DNA from: Maribacter sp.
Lineage (GTDB): Bacteria > Bacteroidota > Bacteroidia > Flavobacteriales > Flavobacteriaceae
Assembly (NCBI GenBank): GCA_013001935.1
Contig: JABDKZ010000132.1
Span: 1 to 8,470, forward strand
Direction: 5' to 3'
Length of the DNA: 8,470 nt
Made by a program: the position numbers and the translations under genes. Each line of letters starts with the position of its first letter. Position 1 is the first letter of the stretch. The notes under the pieces are model-generated. The model was not told the origin of the DNA. It saw nothing but the letters and a program-made list of their open reading frames with translations, and ran no database searches. Positions 5,940 to 8,470 of this stretch are shown here, in pieces.

Positions 5940-6716
5940 ATGCAAACCCCAACCATCAAAACCATAGGAGATCAAGTAGTAAAAGCGGCATCATATTTAA
6001 GTCTGGCCCCAGCATTTATCATGGAAAACAAGCTTTGGCGAGGATACCTTTCCATTGGTTGGATTTCCAAATTAGCTGTCTTCGTAGCGATAGTATTCTC
6101 GTATACATTCATAACTGGAATTATTGGTTTATTCTTCCCTTCAACAACTACGGATGTTGTTCATCAAGAATCACTTTCATTTTTTTCTAGATTAGAAAAT
6201 TTTGGTGATCGGTTGCTGTTTTCCGGGGTCATGAAATATTTAATACTAATTCTACTGGAAACAGTAATCTTTCATTTTTCTGTAAAAACCGAAGAGTTAC
6301 TTTCCGGGGTAAAAATGGAATTGACGGTGGAGGATTTTATAGCAGCGCAAATCAGAATGATCAAGGTGGCCTTCAGATCCTGGATATATGAATTGATAAT
6401 TAGCGCAATCCTAATGGCTGTGTTAAGTATGTTTGGACTAGACCTGATTTCCAAAGTGGTATTCTTCTTAATACAGTCCTATTTTCTTGGGCTGGCTTTT
6501 ATAGATAATTATAATGAACAAAATAAAATCTCCATAAAGGAAAGTTTCAAGATCGCTTATAGTCATATCGGAGCAGCAATTTTTGTTGGGATGGTTGCCT
6601 ACACTTTGTTTATGGTTCCGTTAATAGGGATTATTATTACACCGTTTATTTGTGCTGTAGGAACTACTACTTACATGTATTTCTATGATAAGAAAGTAAA
6701 TTATCAAACTCCCTAA
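5940..6716 (+). CDS. EI24-like multi-pass membrane protein
   Basis: The 258-residue protein has an amphipathic N-terminal part with LAPAFIMENKLWRGYL (22-37), then membrane helices at about 43-65, 94-114, 148-168, 170-188 and 209-248. The LGLAFIDNY segment (183-191) is followed by a charged stretch with SIKESFKIAYSHIGAAI (198-214). The C-terminal part, VPLIGIIITPFICAVGTTTY (226-245), is the best match to the EI24/CysZ-like domain. In other bacteria CysZ is a sulfate permease, but this branch lacks a known substrate and no sulfur genes are nearby. The gene begins 23 bases after the alginate lyase stop on the same strand with no visible terminator, so co-transcription is plausible even if no functional link is evident. 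A different multi-pass family cannot be excluded. Confidence 0.55.
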   Translation: MQTPTIKTIGDQVVKAASYLSLAPAFIMENKLWRGYLSIGWISKLAVFVAIVFSYTFITGIIGLFFPSTTTDVVHQESLSFFSRLENFGDRLLFSGVMKYLILILLETVIFHFSVKTEELLSGVKMELTVEDFIAAQIRMIKVAFRSWIYELIISAILMAVLSMFGLDLISKVVFFLIQSYFLGLAFIDNYNEQNKISIKESFKIAYSHIGAAIFVGMVAYTLFMVPLIGIIITPFICAVGTTTYMYFYDKKVNYQTP

Positions 6717-6799
6717 ACCCATGCTCTATCATAAAGAAGGATCAATAATATTTAATTAGGCATCAGTAACAACACTCCTTAGCATCAACAAAACATAAG

Positions 6800-7642
6800 A
6801 TGCCAGTAATGAAAACAATAAACCTTACTCTTTTAATAGTAGTTGTTTTTTGCATATCCTGGCTTGGGGTTCTTCCAAGTTTATTGCTGGCTCATGGAAT
6901 TGAAATCTCTCCCGGTTTTGAGAAATTTGAAATATTAATGACGCTGGGACCTTTAATAGGGGCCTTACTTTTTATCGGAAAAATTCATGGCAAGGCCGGG
7001 ATAAGGAATTTTTTCAAAAGACTACTATGGTTCAGAGCTAAACCCTTGGTGATAGCCATAATTATCCTTTTGCCAATTCTTATAAGCTTGCTTAGTTCAG
7101 TCATTGGATTAAGTCTATCGAAAACTGCTTGGTCTGATGCATTTAATCCAACATCGATTCTGACCAATGGACTCATGATTTTTCTTATGTATTTAATAAT
7201 AAATACCGAAGAACTCGTTTGGCGAGGAATTGTATTTGATCGCTTGTTGAAGAAATTCAATTATATACAAGCTTGTATAATCCTTATTCCAATCTGGTGG
7301 CTATTTCATCTTCCTTTGTTCTTATATCCTGGTGGACACCAGGCTGGCTATGGCTTAATAGAGTTTACTTGCATTGTATTTGCGTTAACGTTTATTCTAG
7401 GATGGATTTATATAAAAACATCCAAGAGTCTTTTTTATGTTCATATACATCATCAGCTTTTTAATGGATTTGGTCAAGCCTTCCCAATTTTTCCAATATT
7501 TATCAATGGGGATAAAATGCCTGTTTGGACCTTTTGTGTCCTTTTGTTAATTACCGCTGGAATTTTAATTGTGAATTATCAAAAGCAACAACCACCCTTT
7601 GAAATTAGTGAGGATCAGGCACCTCAGGAAGAAGGATATTGA
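6800..7642 (+). CDS. CPBP family intramembrane glutamic endopeptidase (CAAX protease-like)
   Basis: The 280-residue polytopic membrane protein has hydrophobic helices at about 8-31, 45-60, 82-105, 120-135, 157-176, 187-206 and 241-258. It has the three CPBP (Abi/CAAX prenyl protease) motifs: EELVWR (137-142), in which the two Glu and the Arg form the first active-site motif, WWLFHLP (166-172) with His170, and HHQLFN (217-222) with His218 and Asn222. The set looks intact, so proteolytic activity is plausible. Bacterial members are linked to processing of membrane or bacteriocin-related peptides, and the substrate here is unknown. An alternative start is Met4 at 6809, which would give the more usual MKT beginning. 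The C-terminal tail is polar and acidic (ISEDQAPQEEGY). It lies 83 bases downstream of the EI24-like gene, and no bacteriocin precursor was seen. Confidence 0.82.
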   Translation: MPVMKTINLTLLIVVVFCISWLGVLPSLLLAHGIEISPGFEKFEILMTLGPLIGALLFIGKIHGKAGIRNFFKRLLWFRAKPLVIAIIILLPILISLLSSVIGLSLSKTAWSDAFNPTSILTNGLMIFLMYLIINTEELVWRGIVFDRLLKKFNYIQACIILIPIWWLFHLPLFLYPGGHQAGYGLIEFTCIVFALTFILGWIYIKTSKSLFYVHIHHQLFNGFGQAFPIFPIFINGDKMPVWTFCVLLLITAGILIVNYQKQQPPFEISEDQAPQEEGY

Positions 7643-7669
7643 AAAAGTGAAGTCGGGTAATGGGTGTGG

Positions 7670-8470
7670 TCAGGTCTTACCATGTGTCTCTCCCCCATTG
7701 GTCGTTGTTCCGCTTTCTTTTAAAGACTCGCCATATTCTTCCTTATTGACAAAGAGCCGAAGAATCCGGTGTTTTTCATGGTCAAACTTTTCATGGAAGA
7801 TCCCTGTGTTTCCTGATAGGTTGCTTTCCATAAGATAGCTAATGGGCGCCAGGCTGTCGAAATTTCTTAATATCTCCTTTATCACTGCAATCATGGGAAG
7901 AGCAAGTATCATCCCGGCTATTCCCCAAACGATACCCCCTGCTAAAAGACCAAGGATGGCAACCAGCGGATTGATCTTAATACTTGATCCCATGATATTC
8001 GGTGTAATGAAATTTCCCTCTATTTGTTGAATGCCTGCATACAGCAACACCACAGCCAGCGGTTGCCAAAAACTGGTCGCGGTAGCCAGCACAAAGAGGA
8101 ATGGTAGGAATCCCCCGATGGTCGTACCGATATAGGGAATAATGCCCAGGAAGGCCGCCAAAAAGCCCCAAAAAAAAGCATACTGTACACCAATGATCCA
8201 TAACCCCAGTCCTGTCAAAGTTCCTAGAATTATTATGACCAGACCCAAACCCAGCAGATAGTGTTGGGTGATGTGCTGTATCTTATTGAAGAGAGAGTTC
8301 ATGCTTTCCCTGCTCTCTCCTGGACTAAACTGGGTAAGAAAGAAATTCTTAAATGCAGTCCGATAGAGAAGCAAGAAAAAGGTGATTACAATAATCAAAA
8401 TGATATTGGCCAGCACGATAGTCGTGGACTCAATACTTTTGCCAATGAAGGTCAATGGGACGTCTAATAC
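7670..8470 (-). CDS. AI-2E/PerM family transporter, C-terminal part (cut by window edge)
   Basis: The minus-strand frame is open to the right edge, so the start lies beyond the window; the TTG at 8455 is not a credible start. About 266 residues are visible of a family usually near 350, so roughly 80-100 N-terminal residues are missing. Family marks are the pair of hydrophobic helices with GIIPYIGTTIGGFLPF, the EGNFITPNIMGSSIKINPL block and the final GGIVWGIAGMILALPMIAVI helix. The last 60 or so residues are a polar cytoplasmic tail ending THGKT. The name derives from a proposed role of TqsA in exporting the signal AI-2, but other members are sodium/proton antiporters or permeases of unknown substrate, so no cargo is assigned. 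The gene is convergent with the CPBP gene, with 27 bases between their stops and no hairpin visible. Confidence 0.88.
   Translation of the reverse strand, partial: VLDVPLTFIGKSIESTTIVLANIILIIVITFFLLLYRTAFKNFFLTQFSPGESRESMNSLFNKIQHITQHYLLGLGLVIIILGTLTGLGLWIIGVQYAFFWGFLAAFLGIIPYIGTTIGGFLPFLFVLATATSFWQPLAVVLLYAGIQQIEGNFITPNIMGSSIKINPLVAILGLLAGGIVWGIAGMILALPMIAVIKEILRNFDSLAPISYLMESNLSGNTGIFHEKFDHEKHRILRLFVNKEEYGESLKESGTTTNGGETHGKT

Noticed and set aside
8261..8467. Plus-strand open frame opposite the AI-2E transporter, with similar ones at 7842-8030 and 7599-7838
   Set aside because: They are antisense or out-of-frame shadows of the transporter and CPBP genes, without family resemblance.

Overview
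The window looks like a stretch of a Bacteroidota chromosome, most likely a marine Flavobacteriaceae-type organism. The DNA is AT-rich, no start codon has a convincing Shine-Dalgarno sequence, and three secreted proteins have lipoprotein signal peptides. In two of these the lipobox cysteine is followed by a run of acidic residues (CNDDDGGD, CSSDDD), the pattern seen in Bacteroidota lipoproteins exported to the cell surface. A PL7 alginate lyase fits a marine or algal lifestyle. The species cannot be named from the sequence alone.

Layout: (1) Positions 1-1308, minus strand: a His-rich TTHB210-like/DUF5602 lipoprotein is followed by the 5' part of a sensor protein with a 7TMR-DISM extracellular domain. 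The two are separated by 75 bases that hold a strong stem-loop. (2) 1309-1688: a gene-free divergent region with two inverted repeats. (3) 1689-1946, plus strand: a small DUF2164 protein. (4) 2180-3121, minus strand: a phosphotransferase of the type II homoserine kinase (ThrB-like) family, convergent with the DUF2164 gene and with a likely terminator between them. (5) 3400-3879, plus strand: a VanZ-like membrane protein. Its coding frame clearly continues upstream of the first ATG without an ordinary start codon. (6) 3988-5916, plus strand: two lipoproteins, a TIM-barrel protein of the sugar phosphate isomerase/epimerase type and a PL7 alginate lyase. (7) 5940-7642, plus strand: an EI24-like multi-pass membrane protein and a CPBP (CAAX-type) intramembrane protease. 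(8) 7670 to the right edge, minus strand: an AI-2E/PerM-family transporter, cut at its N-terminus and convergent with the CPBP gene.

The genes do not form one obvious pathway. The best functional pairings are the DUF5602 lipoprotein with the adjacent sensor (same strand, possible shared transcript) and the TIM-barrel lipoprotein with the alginate lyase (same strand, both predicted to be exported and lipid-anchored). No SusC/SusD pair, TonB receptor or uronate catabolic enzyme is visible, so the lyase is not inside a complete polysaccharide utilization locus here. No transposase, integrase, CRISPR array, tRNA or rRNA was recognised.
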